The notes under the pieces were generated by a model that saw nothing but the letters and a program-made list of their open reading frames with translations, was not told where the DNA came from and made no database searches. Made by a program: the position numbers and the translations under genes. Shown here piece after piece: positions 7,757-14,745 of a stretch of DNA of 16,886 bases (position 1 is its first letter; each line of letters opens with the position of its first letter). Origin of the DNA: a bacterium (GTDB lineage Bacteria; Auribacterota; JABMQX01); the NCBI GenBank assembly GCA_013203085.1, contig JABMQX010000168.1, positions 1-16,886 of the forward strand, written 5' to 3'.

Positions 7757-9022
7757 ATGCATCGCACTTTTTCCGAAGGACCCTTTAGCCAGCCACCCTC
7801 TTTCGCTCGACCATCCCTCGCTGACTTCGTCGAAGCAGCCGTCGAGAGGTTGAGGTCGGGAAAAGAGCCTCTGCCGGCGATGGGATATTTCCACGACCTC
7901 GCGGGAAAAATTCTGCGACCGCCTCTACTCGAGAAGGCGAAGAAAGAGGGACGCAAAGTCATTGGCTTCTACTGTGCGATAGTCCCGCAGGAGCTGATCG
8001 CCGCTTTCGACGCCGTACCTATCCGCCTGTGTTCCGGGTTACCTGCGAGCGGACATCACGGTCTTCCTCGCGACTGCTGTCCGGTAGTCACTTCCTCCTG
8101 CGCGTTTCTGGGGAGTGAAGGCACTTCATTGTTGCCGGATGTAGATGCGGTTATTGTGCCGGCGGTCTGCGACTGGAAATCGCAGTTCGCCGAGGTCATC
8201 TCGCCTCACCTCCCAACCTTCAAACTTCAAGTCCCTCCCAACAAGAGAGAAGCATCAGCACATCACGAGCGGCTCCGAAGCCTATCGCTTCTCACCCGTT
8301 TTCTGGAAGAACTAACCGGGCGACAGTTCTCTCGGCAGAAGCTTCTCCGGAGCATCAAGACCTACCAAAAAGCGAATTATGCCACGAGGCGACTCGCTGA
8401 CTCCATGCTCGAGGAACATTCTCCCATCCGGGGAAGCGATTTGCTCCTGGCGATGAACGTCTCGTTCTTTGACGACATCCTTTCGTGGACGAATGCTGTC
8501 ATGCGCTTGCTTGCGGAAGTCGCGGAGAGGCGCCCCGCGAACCATATTGCCTCGAAACCCGCTACCAGACTTCTTCTGACCGGCGCGCCCATCATTTGGC
8601 CCAACTGGAAAGTCCCGGAGATCATCGAGGAAGAGGGAGGCGTCATCGCTGCCGAAGAACTCTGCTCCGGAGCGAGAATCTTCTACGACCCCGTTAAAAT
8701 AGACGAGCCGACGACAGATGATATGCTGCGGGCCCTCGCCGAACGATACTCCCTTGCGTGCACTTGCCCCTGTTTCGTTCCCAACGACGACCGCCTTTTC
8801 CGCAACATCTCCCTCGCTCGACGATACCGCGTTGACGGGGTCATATATCACAACCTGAGAACCTGTTACCTCTACCACGCGGAAGCCCGCATCTTCAGGA
8901 GAAAATTCCGGGAGCTCGCTATCCCTTTTCTTGAGATCGAGACCGACTACTCGCTCGAGGACCATGAACAACTCGCCGTTCGCATCGAGCCTTTCATAGA
9001 GATGCTGCGAGGCGCCAAATGA
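7757..9022 (+). CDS. Second 2-hydroxyacyl-CoA dehydratase family protein, double-cubane/YjiM-like
   Basis: 421 residues from ATG 7757. Same superfamily as the protein at 4456 but closer to the canonical pattern: IGFYCAIVPQELIAAFDAVPIRLCSG (69-94), LPRDCCPVVTSS (Cys108), VPAVCDWKSQ (Cys138), AAEELCSGAR (Cys303), CPCFVPNDDR (Cys337, Cys339), VDGVIYHNLRTCYLYHAE (Cys370) and IPFLEIETDYS near the end. Cys108/138/370 are the usual cluster ligands. Cys303 plus the CxC-PND motif are the additional three of the YjiM/double-cubane group, as I recall it. It is preceded by the DUF6599 gene and a stem-loop, and no gene follows for ~735 bases, so it probably ends the unit. It may form a homodimer, or a heterodimer with the 4456 protein, with electrons from the activator at 5658. 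A classical acyl-CoA dehydratase or CoA-thioester reductase subunit is the alternative. Confidence 0.85.
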   Translation: MHRTFSEGPFSQPPSFARPSLADFVEAAVERLRSGKEPLPAMGYFHDLAGKILRPPLLEKAKKEGRKVIGFYCAIVPQELIAAFDAVPIRLCSGLPASGHHGLPRDCCPVVTSSCAFLGSEGTSLLPDVDAVIVPAVCDWKSQFAEVISPHLPTFKLQVPPNKREASAHHERLRSLSLLTRFLEELTGRQFSRQKLLRSIKTYQKANYATRRLADSMLEEHSPIRGSDLLLAMNVSFFDDILSWTNAVMRLLAEVAERRPANHIASKPATRLLLTGAPIIWPNWKVPEIIEEEGGVIAAEELCSGARIFYDPVKIDEPTTDDMLRALAERYSLACTCPCFVPNDDRLFRNISLARRYRVDGVIYHNLRTCYLYHAEARIFRRKFRELAIPFLEIETDYSLEDHEQLAVRIEPFIEMLRGAK

Positions 9023-9758
9023 GGGCCGGGGTGACCGCTCCTCGGGCCCCAAAGGAAGGATCCTCGGGGTGGTGCGAGTTGCCGTCGTTTGGCACGTTGA
9101 AGGCTGCGACGTGTAACCCCTCAGTTTGGGGGGGAGATGGACTCACCGCGGAGAGCGCAGAGGAAAAACATGGATGTCTCCGATGGGCAAAGAGAACATC
9201 GCCGCAGGAGGTCAGAAGACTCGGCAGACCTCTCGTTTTCTCATATCGTCAGCTCCCCGCTCCGCGTCCTCTCGCGCTCTGCGGTTCCATCCTGAGCCGC
9301 CCGCAAGTTAGGGACTACAATTTTTCACAGATTTTTGTTGACAAGCCAGCGGGGAGAGTGAGAAAGTACGCGAAAGACGCAAAATGCGTAAACCTCGCAG
9401 CGCTGTATAAGTCATGTATACATCCCAAAACCGGTGGGCTTGCAGATAGACCGTGGAATGCAAGGAAGTTCTTGCCACAGGCGACGTTACGAAAGTTCCC
9501 AGGTCCTCCCGCGACGGGACCAAGACGCCCTTAAAGAGCCATCTTCTTGGAATATCCGGTCGGGCGGCGACGGATATCGGTCCGAGGGAACATTCACCGG
9601 CCCCGCCCACTTTCACGCAAAAAGCGATAAGGGATACGCACAGTTTTTCCCCTGCCTCGGGAAAACTGAGTTTTGCCACAGGCAAGACGGTAGCGAAAAC
9701 GTGAAAGTGAGTTGTCCAGTTCACGCTCAATCACGAAAGATATATGGAGAAGGAGAAA
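9023..9758. other. Gene-free region before mdh with repeats and inverted repeats
   Basis: No convincing gene on either strand; open frames here are low-complexity readings of repeats. Contents: an imperfect inverted repeat with ends at 9145-9164 and 9267-9286 (octamers like GCGCAGAG); GAGGTC/GACCTC at 9208-9213 and 9227-9232; degenerate octamers at 9367-9392; a 10-bp palindrome ATGTATACAT (9414-9423); an 11-base direct repeat TTGCCACAGGC at 9472-9482 and 9673-9683; and the nested hairpins at 9608-9709 listed separately. TTGACA occurs at 9338 but no matching -10 box is found at 17 bases. Confidence 0.6.
9608..9709 (+). ncRNA. Candidate structured 5' leader of mdh (closing stem plus two hairpins)
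   Basis: A closing stem of 10 perfect pairs joins 9608-9617 (CACTTTCACG) to 9700-9709 (CGTGAAAGTG). Inside it lie a hairpin at 9641-9668 (CAGTTTT, one bulged T, CCC with GGGAAAACTG, loop CTGCCTC) and a short hairpin at 9673-9685 (TTGCC, ACA, GGCAA). The element ends 49 bases before the mdh start. It resembles a riboswitch or leader layout, but I recognise no known class. Strand is inferred from mdh. Confidence 0.35.
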
Positions 9759-10697
9759 ATGGCCAACGCAAAGGTAGCCGTCATAGGAGCCGGGAATGTC
9801 GGTGCGAGCACAGCGTTGAGACTCGCACAACTGAACATCGCTGATATCGTAATGACCGACATTGTCGAGGGGATGCCCCAAGGCAAGGCTCTCGACATGA
9901 TGGAGTCGGCGCCGCTGCTTGGAATAGACGTCAGTATAACCGGCACCAACGATTATAAGGATATTGCCGGCAGCGACATCGTGGCGATAACGGCAGGAGT
10001 CCCCCGGAAACCGGGGATGTCCCGCGATGATTTGCTGAAGATAAACGCCCGTATCATCGGTGAGGTGGTTGACAACGTGGTCAAACATGCGCCGGAGTCT
10101 ATCATTGTAATGATCTCAAACCCGTTGGATGTGATGACGTACCTGGCGTACAACAAGACCGGCTTCGACAAGAAGCGTGTCATGGGAATGGCGGGCGTCC
10201 TCGATTCGGTGCGACTTCGCTGTTTCATCGCCATGGAACTTGGCGTGTCGGTTAAGGAAGTGTCGGCGATGGTTCTCGGAGGACACGGAGATTCGATGGT
10301 GCCCCTGCCGGATTACTCGACGGTCTCCGGGATTCCGATTGTCAAGCTGCTCCCAAAGGACGCCATTGATCGCATGATCGCCCGCACCCAGAAAGCCGGT
10401 GGGGAAATCGTAGCCCTTTTGAAAACTGGGAGTGCCTATTACGCTCCGGCAGCCGCAGCCGCAGCGATGGTGGAAAGCATACTTCTCGATCAAAAACAAC
10501 TCCTCCCTTGCTGCACGAAGCTGGAGGGAGAATATGGTTTATCCGACGTCTTCGTGGGCGTGCCTGTAGTTCTCGGAAAGGAAGGGGTCGAAAAGGTAGT
10601 CGAGCTGCCCCTCTCCCCGGAAGATTCAGAGAAGCTTAAGAGCTCGGCGGATCACGTGAAATCCACGATCGAGCAATTGAAGGAGTGTTCTGACTGA
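9759..10697 (+). CDS. mdh: Malate dehydrogenase (LDH-like type)
   Basis: 312 residues; NAD-dependent interconversion of malate and oxaloacetate. The N-terminal Rossmann fold has GAGNVG (10-15) and Asp34 in MTDI, favouring NAD over NADP. The active-site loop GVPRKPGMSR holds Arg83 and Arg89, as in malate rather than lactate dehydrogenases of the LDH-like group. NPLDV (Asn121), the LDSVR pair Asp149/Arg152 and catalytic His176 in GGHGD are all present, and length is normal. ATG 9744 is also in frame (five extra residues, MEKEK), but GGAGAAGGAG at 9746-9755 is better read as the ribosome binding site for ATG 9759, and homologs begin close to this point. The gene stands alone between two structured gene-free regions; its product links to the sucCD-kor block downstream. 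Its GC content is between that of the blocks on either side. Confidence 0.95.
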   Translation: MANAKVAVIGAGNVGASTALRLAQLNIADIVMTDIVEGMPQGKALDMMESAPLLGIDVSITGTNDYKDIAGSDIVAITAGVPRKPGMSRDDLLKINARIIGEVVDNVVKHAPESIIVMISNPLDVMTYLAYNKTGFDKKRVMGMAGVLDSVRLRCFIAMELGVSVKEVSAMVLGGHGDSMVPLPDYSTVSGIPIVKLLPKDAIDRMIARTQKAGGEIVALLKTGSAYYAPAAAAAAMVESILLDQKQLLPCCTKLEGEYGLSDVFVGVPVVLGKEGVEKVVELPLSPEDSEKLKSSADHVKSTIEQLKECSD

Positions 10698-11155
10698 GAG
10701 GAAGATGGACATTTCCTCGTTGCCCGTTCGCATATGGCGGTGGGACGGAAAGGTGAACGAGCACAACACCTGGATTCCACTCAACTTCTGCTTCGGTGGG
10801 TGGGAAACCGACTCTGCTGGAGAACAACCCGCCAGAGATAGCGAGTTCGGGTCTCCCCGAAACGGCAGAAGGGAAGCAGGTTGTTCACGCTGCTTCCGGA
10901 TCCCTGTGCAACCTTTGGGAGATTCCCGCCGTTCCTCGAGGAAGTCCGCCTTGTCGCGCGCAAGGCATTGGCTTAAACCTCAATTGGCTCTGTCCAATTT
11001 GCCCACAAGGAACATCCGCCACATCGGTCCCACCGGAATGATGCCACACATACTGCCCTATAGTCTCGCGTCTTGCGACAGCTCATCGGTCGAATGTGAG
11101 CACTATTTTGTTCTGCAGATACCCCCAGTGCAATTCTCAATTATGGAGCCGTTAT
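10698..11155. other. Gene-free region between mdh and sucC, rich in hairpins
   Basis: No credible gene. An open frame from ATG 10705 has the composition of non-coding DNA and runs past the sucC start. Perfect inverted repeats: CTTCTGC 10785-10791 with GCAGAAG 10865-10871; TCGGT 10793-10797 with ACCGA 10807-10811; GAACAACC 10822-10829 with GGTTGTTC 10879-10886; TTCGGG 10846-10851 with CCCGAA 10856-10861; GGAAGCAG 10872-10879 with CTGCTTCC 10890-10897; a 12-base palindrome TTCCTCGAGGAA 10932-10943; GCCTTG 10948-10953 with CAAGGC 10961-10966; AATTGG 10982-10987 with CCAATT 10994-10999. Some exclude each other. Base composition drops towards the right end. Confidence 0.6.
11145..11148 (+). promoter_or_regulatory. 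Ribosome binding site fixing the TTG start of sucC
   Basis: GGAG is seven bases before TTG 11156, which begins the residues (M)NIYEYQAKEIL. Known SucC proteins start MNIHEYQAKELL or similar, so homology and spacing agree. The upstream in-frame GTG at 11096 would add 20 residues with no counterpart. Confidence 0.75.
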
Positions 11156-12319
11156 TTGAATATCTACGAATACCAAGCTAAAGAGATATTGAGAAAACAC
11201 GGCGTCAAAGTGCCACGGGGAAAGGTTGCCTCTGACCCATTAGGCGCAGAATACATTGCCAAGGAAATAGGGGGAACAGCCTGGGTCATTAAGGCCCAGA
11301 TCCATGCGGGCGGACGAGGCAAAGCCGGTGGCATAAGATTCGCCAAATCTTTGGGAGAAGTTAAGCAATATACTAAAGAAGTTCTTGGCACTTCTCTTAA
11401 GACCTATCAAAGCGGTGATTCCGCCAAAAACGTGAATAAGGTCTTAGTTGAGGAAATGTGCGATATTGCTAAGGAACTCTATTTTGCTGCAACTGTTGAC
11501 CGTCTTCGGTCAAAAGTGGTTATCATAGCAAGTTCTCAGGGTGGAGTAGAAATAGAGGAGACGGCTCGAAAGAATCCTTCGGCTATTTTCAAAGAATATG
11601 TTGACCCCGTCACAGGTATGATGCCTTTCCAAGCAAGAAACCTCGCCTTTAACCTCGAACTCGAAGATAAGGATATAGTTAGGACAGCTATAAGATTCAT
11701 GTTGAGCTTTTATGCTCTTTTTATTGAATGTGATTGTGCTCTTGCTGAAATAAACCCGTTGGTGATAACCAAAAAGGATGAGATTATAGCCTTAGATGCC
11801 AAGCTCAGTTTTGACGATAGCGCGCTTTCTCGTCATCCCGAAATTGCCGAACTGAGGGACCTGAAAGAAGAGTTGCCATCAGAGAGGATTGCCCGAGAGA
11901 ATAATCTAAGCTACGTAGGTTTAGAAGGAAATATCGGCTGTATGGTAAACGGCGCAGGATTAGCCATGGCTACTATGGACTGCATAAAACTCTATGGTGG
12001 GGAACCAGCCAATTTTCTTGATGTCGGTGGCGGAGCCTCCGCTGAAACGGTAACCAAGGCTTTCAATATTCTGATGAGCGATGACAAGGTCAAGGTGATC
12101 CTCGTTAATATCTTTGGAGGTATTCTGAAATGTGATGTGCTGGCCGAGGGAATCGTTAGGGCATGCCAGGAGGTGAAACCGCATGTGCCCCTGGTAGTGA
12201 GACTTGAAGGCACCAACGTGGAACGCGGCCGAGAGATTCTCAACGCCTCAGGGCTTAATATTATCTCTGAATCTGATATGAAAGCAGCGGCTCAGAAGGC
12301 GGTCGAATTGGCGGAATAG
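11156..12319 (+). CDS. sucC: Succinyl-CoA ligase (ADP/GDP-forming), beta subunit
   Basis: 387 residues, matching the ~388 of the E. coli protein. With SucD it interconverts succinyl-CoA and succinate with NTP formation or use. The N-terminal ATP-grasp domain shows KAQIHAGGRGKAGG (46-59) and VLVEEMCDIAKELYF (97-110). Metal ligands Glu198/Asn200 (AEINPL) and Asp214 (ALDAK) are present. The C-terminal CoA-ligase domain has GNIGCMVNGAGLAMATMD (258-275), FLDVGGGA (287-294) and NIFGGI (318-323). The start is an unusual TTG. Hand counts on single 60-base lines give about 35% G+C here (11701-11760) against 63% in the HgdB-like gene (7981-8040), so this block is compositionally distinct. ATP or GTP preference cannot be told from sequence alone. 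sucD follows after a 167-base gap, wider than usual. Confidence 0.95.
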   Translation: MNIYEYQAKEILRKHGVKVPRGKVASDPLGAEYIAKEIGGTAWVIKAQIHAGGRGKAGGIRFAKSLGEVKQYTKEVLGTSLKTYQSGDSAKNVNKVLVEEMCDIAKELYFAATVDRLRSKVVIIASSQGGVEIEETARKNPSAIFKEYVDPVTGMMPFQARNLAFNLELEDKDIVRTAIRFMLSFYALFIECDCALAEINPLVITKKDEIIALDAKLSFDDSALSRHPEIAELRDLKEELPSERIARENNLSYVGLEGNIGCMVNGAGLAMATMDCIKLYGGEPANFLDVGGGASAETVTKAFNILMSDDKVKVILVNIFGGILKCDVLAEGIVRACQEVKPHVPLVVRLEGTNVERGREILNASGLNIISESDMKAAAQKAVELAE

Positions 12320-12486
12320 AGTATTGGCGGAAGCTTATTTGAAATGGCTTCTTGACTGAGTAAGCCGGAGACAATGCCAAATGAGAGGAGCACAGTTCCT
12401 AACAAAGAACAGGTTGCTGCCTTATCGTGAGCGCGTGATTTGGCGGTCGTTTCTGTTTGACACATTGGGAGCTTGTTGAAGGAATT
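12320..12486. other. Unusually long spacer between sucC and sucD
   Basis: 167 bases without a gene; in most genomes the two subunit genes nearly touch. Nothing definite is seen: no repeat of the octamer family and no strong hairpin. AAGGA (12479-12483) close to ATG 12487 serves sucD. On the minus strand a frame continues from sucD through this spacer and reads one hydrophobic stretch, but it has no start signal of its own. Confidence 0.5.
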
Positions 12487-13368
12487 ATGTCGGTTCTTAT
12501 TGACGAGAATACTAAGGTCATTTGCCAGGGGATAACTGGCTACTGCGGCTCCTTCCATACGCGGCAGTGCCTGGCTTATGGAACAAACGTTGTTGCTGGC
12601 GTAACTCCGGGAAAAGGGGGAACCAAGCTTGACGGCGTTCCTGTCTTTCATACTGTTTCTGAAGCGAAGGAGGCAACAGACGCCAACGCATCAATGATCT
12701 TTGTGCCTGCTCTTTTTGCCGCTGATGCTATCTTGGAGGCGGCAGCAGCAGGAGTCGAACTCGTCGTCTGTATTACAGAAGGCATTCCTACTATTGATAT
12801 GATTAATGTGATGAAAGCGCTGGAGGGAGGAGAAACTCGCTTAATCGGCCCGAATTGCCCGGGAATCATAAGCCCAGGCAAATGCAAAATCGGCATTATG
12901 GCGGGCTCTATTCATGAGCCGGGGCCCGTTGGGGTCATTTCGCGCAGCGGGACCCTCACATATGAGATAGCCTATCAACTCACGAGAAGAAATATAGGGC
13001 AATCCACTTGTATTGGGATAGGCGGAGACCAAATAACGGGCACGAACTTTATCACGCTTTTGGAGTTCTTTGAAAATGATCCTCAAACAGAGGCCATAGT
13101 CTTAATAGGGGAAATCGGGGGCACAATGGAGGAGGAAGCAGCCCGTTATATAGAAGAGAAAGTAAGCAAGCCCGTGGTAGGTTATGTGGCTGGGATAACT
13201 GCTCCTAAGGGAAAAAGAATGGGACATGCAGGAGCAATTATTTCTGGCGGGTGTGGAGGAGCCAAAGAGAAGATAGAAACGTTATCTTCAGCAGGAGTAA
13301 AGATGGCGAAAACCCCCCCTCAGATTTACGACTGTCTAATATCGGTCTCACCGAACATTACGAACTGA
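12487..13368 (+). CDS. sucD: Succinyl-CoA ligase, alpha subunit
   Basis: 293 residues from ATG 12487, close to the ~289 of E. coli. This subunit binds CoA and carries the phosphohistidine intermediate. Visible: CoA-binding Rossmann part with [11 protein letters not shown] (15-25), GVTPGKGG (38-45), ITEGIP (96-101), [11 protein letters not shown] (121-131), SRSGTLTYE (152-160), [12 protein letters not shown] (177-188), IGEIGG (207-212) and GHAGAI with catalytic His247. The frame is open ten codons further upstream to 12457, but homologs begin at [10 protein letters not shown] and AAGGA precedes ATG 12487 by three bases. It is followed after 33 bases by hdrC on the same strand, so the block sucC-sucD-hdrC-hdrB-korABC is probably one transcript. 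No residue needed for catalysis is missing. Confidence 0.95.
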   Translation: MSVLIDENTKVICQGITGYCGSFHTRQCLAYGTNVVAGVTPGKGGTKLDGVPVFHTVSEAKEATDANASMIFVPALFAADAILEAAAAGVELVVCITEGIPTIDMINVMKALEGGETRLIGPNCPGIISPGKCKIGIMAGSIHEPGPVGVISRSGTLTYEIAYQLTRRNIGQSTCIGIGGDQITGTNFITLLEFFENDPQTEAIVLIGEIGGTMEEEAARYIEEKVSKPVVGYVAGITAPKGKRMGHAGAIISGGCGGAKEKIETLSSAGVKMAKTPPQIYDCLISVSPNITN

Positions 13369-13401
13369 GTCGCCAGTGGAGAATTATGAGAATAGGAGTA
13401 C

Positions 13402-13815
13402 GTGCCAAATATGGAGATTTCCGCTAACACTCTTCGCAGTGATGTAGTAAAAAAGGTATCTGAGATAAGTGGCGAGAATCTTTCAGCTTGCTATCAATGC
13501 GGAAAGTGTTCTGCGGGTTGTCCGTCAGCGGACCGCATGGATCATATTCCAAGTCAATTCATCAAATTGATCCAGTTGGGAATGGATGAGGAAGTAAGAA
13601 GCTCCAATACGCCGTGGGTTTGCCTGACTTGTTTCATATGTACCGTTAGATGCCCTAAAGGGATTGATATAGCCCGTATAATGGAGGCGGCCCGACTCCT
13701 GAAGTCAAGGGAAAATGTGGACCATTTTGAGGTTAGCTCTTTGCGGGCTGCGTTAGAAGAAGGGCTTCCTCCTATCGCGGTAGTGAGTGTTTTCAGGAAA
13801 CATACCGCAAGTTAG
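13402..13815 (+). CDS. Heterodisulfide reductase subunit C-like ferredoxin (HdrC)
   Basis: 137 residues from GTG 13402. A small iron-sulfur protein of the HdrC family with two [4Fe-4S] motifs: CYQCGKCSAGCP (Cys30/33/36/40) and CLTCFICTVRCP (Cys74/77/80/84). The family signature SGENLSACYQCGKCSAGCP is nearly perfect. HdrC carries electrons to HdrB, whose gene starts 10 bases downstream. It is shorter than typical HdrC proteins, ending soon after the second cluster. The start is uncertain: AGGAG (13394-13398) is 3 bases from GTG 13402 and 12 from ATG 13411, neither ideal. HdrA, the flavin subunit, is not in the window, so the pair may work with an HdrA elsewhere, or with a fumarate reductase/succinate dehydrogenase-type partner as in TfrB or SdhE-containing enzymes. 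Confidence 0.9.
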   Translation: MPNMEISANTLRSDVVKKVSEISGENLSACYQCGKCSAGCPSADRMDHIPSQFIKLIQLGMDEEVRSSNTPWVCLTCFICTVRCPKGIDIARIMEAARLLKSRENVDHFEVSSLRAALEEGLPPIAVVSVFRKHTAS

Positions 13816-13825
13816 AGAATGAGCC

Positions 13826-14719
13826 ATGAGAATATCGTACTACCCTGGATGCACGCTTAAGTCAAACGCAAAGAACTTCGAAGATTCCGCGATTGCTTCC
13901 ATGAAAGAGCTGGGCGTCGAGCTGGATGAAATTCCCCAGTGGAACTGCTGTGGCACTGTGTTTTCCTTAGCGTCCGACGATTTAATCCATCATCTTGCCC
14001 CTATCCGGATTCTTCTTCGAACGAAAGAAACAGGTAGCGATTCACTCGTCACTCTTTGTTCTATGTGTTACCACACGTTGAAGCTGAGTAATATGCGGGT
14101 CAAGGAAAACCCCGATGAATTAGAGAAGTTGAATAACATAATGTACATGGAAGAGATTACCTATGACGGAACGGTCTCAGTATATCACCTCCTCAGCCTT
14201 CTAAAAGAGCGAGTTGGGTTTGACAAGGTGGAGGAGCGAATAAGGATCGATTTAGGCAGTCTGAGAGTTGCTCCCTATTATGGGTGCCTTCTCTTGCGTC
14301 CGGAAGGGGTAAGTATCGACCCCAATATCGAGAACCCCACCATTATGTCAGAATTCATCAGCGCGGTAGGCGCAATTCCGGTTGACTTCCCCCATCAAAC
14401 TGAATGCTGTGGCGCATATCTTACTGTTGACAATAAAGACCTTGTTGTAGAACGCACTTATGAGATATTGGAATCTGCAAGGAGGCGGGGGACAGAGTTT
14501 ATTATCACCTCATGCCCTCTTTGTCAGTTTAATCTTGATGACAGGCAAAAACAGGTAAAACAAAAATTCCCAGAGTTTGAGGAAATCCCTGTTTTGTATT
14601 TTACCCAGCTTTTAGCATTTGCAATGGGTCTTGATAAAAAGGCTTTAAGATTCGATTTGAATTATGTTAGCCCCCTCTCCATATTAGAAGATAAACAGAT
14701 TTTAGCTATTAAGGATTGA
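13826..14719 (+). CDS. Heterodisulfide reductase subunit B-like protein (HdrB), two CCG domains
   Basis: 297 residues with two complete cysteine-rich CCG domains. The first is Cys9 (YYPGC), Cys41/Cys42 (NCCG), Cys78/Cys81 (CSMC). The second is Cys153 (YYGC), Cys194/Cys195 (ECCG), Cys230/Cys233 (CPLC). In methanogen HdrB these hold two noncubane [4Fe-4S] clusters that cleave a disulfide; both sets are intact here, so disulfide or related two-electron chemistry is plausible. No ATG alternative is better than 13826, though the upstream sequence GAGAATGAG is a weak ribosome binding site. The gene is tightly linked to hdrC (10 bases) and korA (26 bases). The natural substrate in bacteria is unknown; it could pass 2-oxoacid oxidoreductase electrons to a thiol/disulfide, to menaquinone through a membrane partner, or to fumarate. 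Confidence 0.92.
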   Translation: MRISYYPGCTLKSNAKNFEDSAIASMKELGVELDEIPQWNCCGTVFSLASDDLIHHLAPIRILLRTKETGSDSLVTLCSMCYHTLKLSNMRVKENPDELEKLNNIMYMEEITYDGTVSVYHLLSLLKERVGFDKVEERIRIDLGSLRVAPYYGCLLLRPEGVSIDPNIENPTIMSEFISAVGAIPVDFPHQTECCGAYLTVDNKDLVVERTYEILESARRRGTEFIITSCPLCQFNLDDRQKQVKQKFPEFEEIPVLYFTQLLAFAMGLDKKALRFDLNYVSPLSILEDKQILAIKD

Positions 14720-14745
14720 AGTTAATAGATAACAGAGGATAAATC

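Noticed and set aside
9338..9366. TTGACA at 9338 as a -35 box for mdh
   Set aside because: The bases 17 downstream (AGAAAG) are not a -10 box, and TATAAG at 9406 is too far away.
9019..9534. Open frame of 171 codons after the second HgdB-like gene
   Set aside because: It overlaps the preceding stop region, its protein is rich in Arg/Pro/Ser with repeat-derived stretches (TAESAEE), and no ribosome binding site or family pattern is visible.
9608..9709. Resemblance to a c-di-GMP-I riboswitch (CACGCA..., GGTAGCG)
   Set aside because: The core GGGACGCAAAGCC and the tetraloop-receptor arrangement are absent and the stems found do not match that fold.
10841..10960. Fragments like tRNA T-loop (GAGTTCGGGT), SRP RNA (GGAAGCAG) or RNase P RNA (GAGGAAGTCCG)
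   Set aside because: No tRNA acceptor stem, no SRP CAGG/CCGGAAGG core in a tight hairpin on either strand, and no partner RNase P 3' motif.
10705..11181. Open frame of 158 codons between mdh and sucC
   Set aside because: GAGGAAG sits next to ATG 10705, but the protein has no domain-like pattern, crosses many inverted repeats and runs past the well-supported sucC start.
12292..12651. Minus-strand frame through the sucC-sucD spacer with a hydrophobic segment
   Set aside because: No start signal of its own, overlaps the 5' half of sucD in antisense, and the hydrophobic run is too short to assign.
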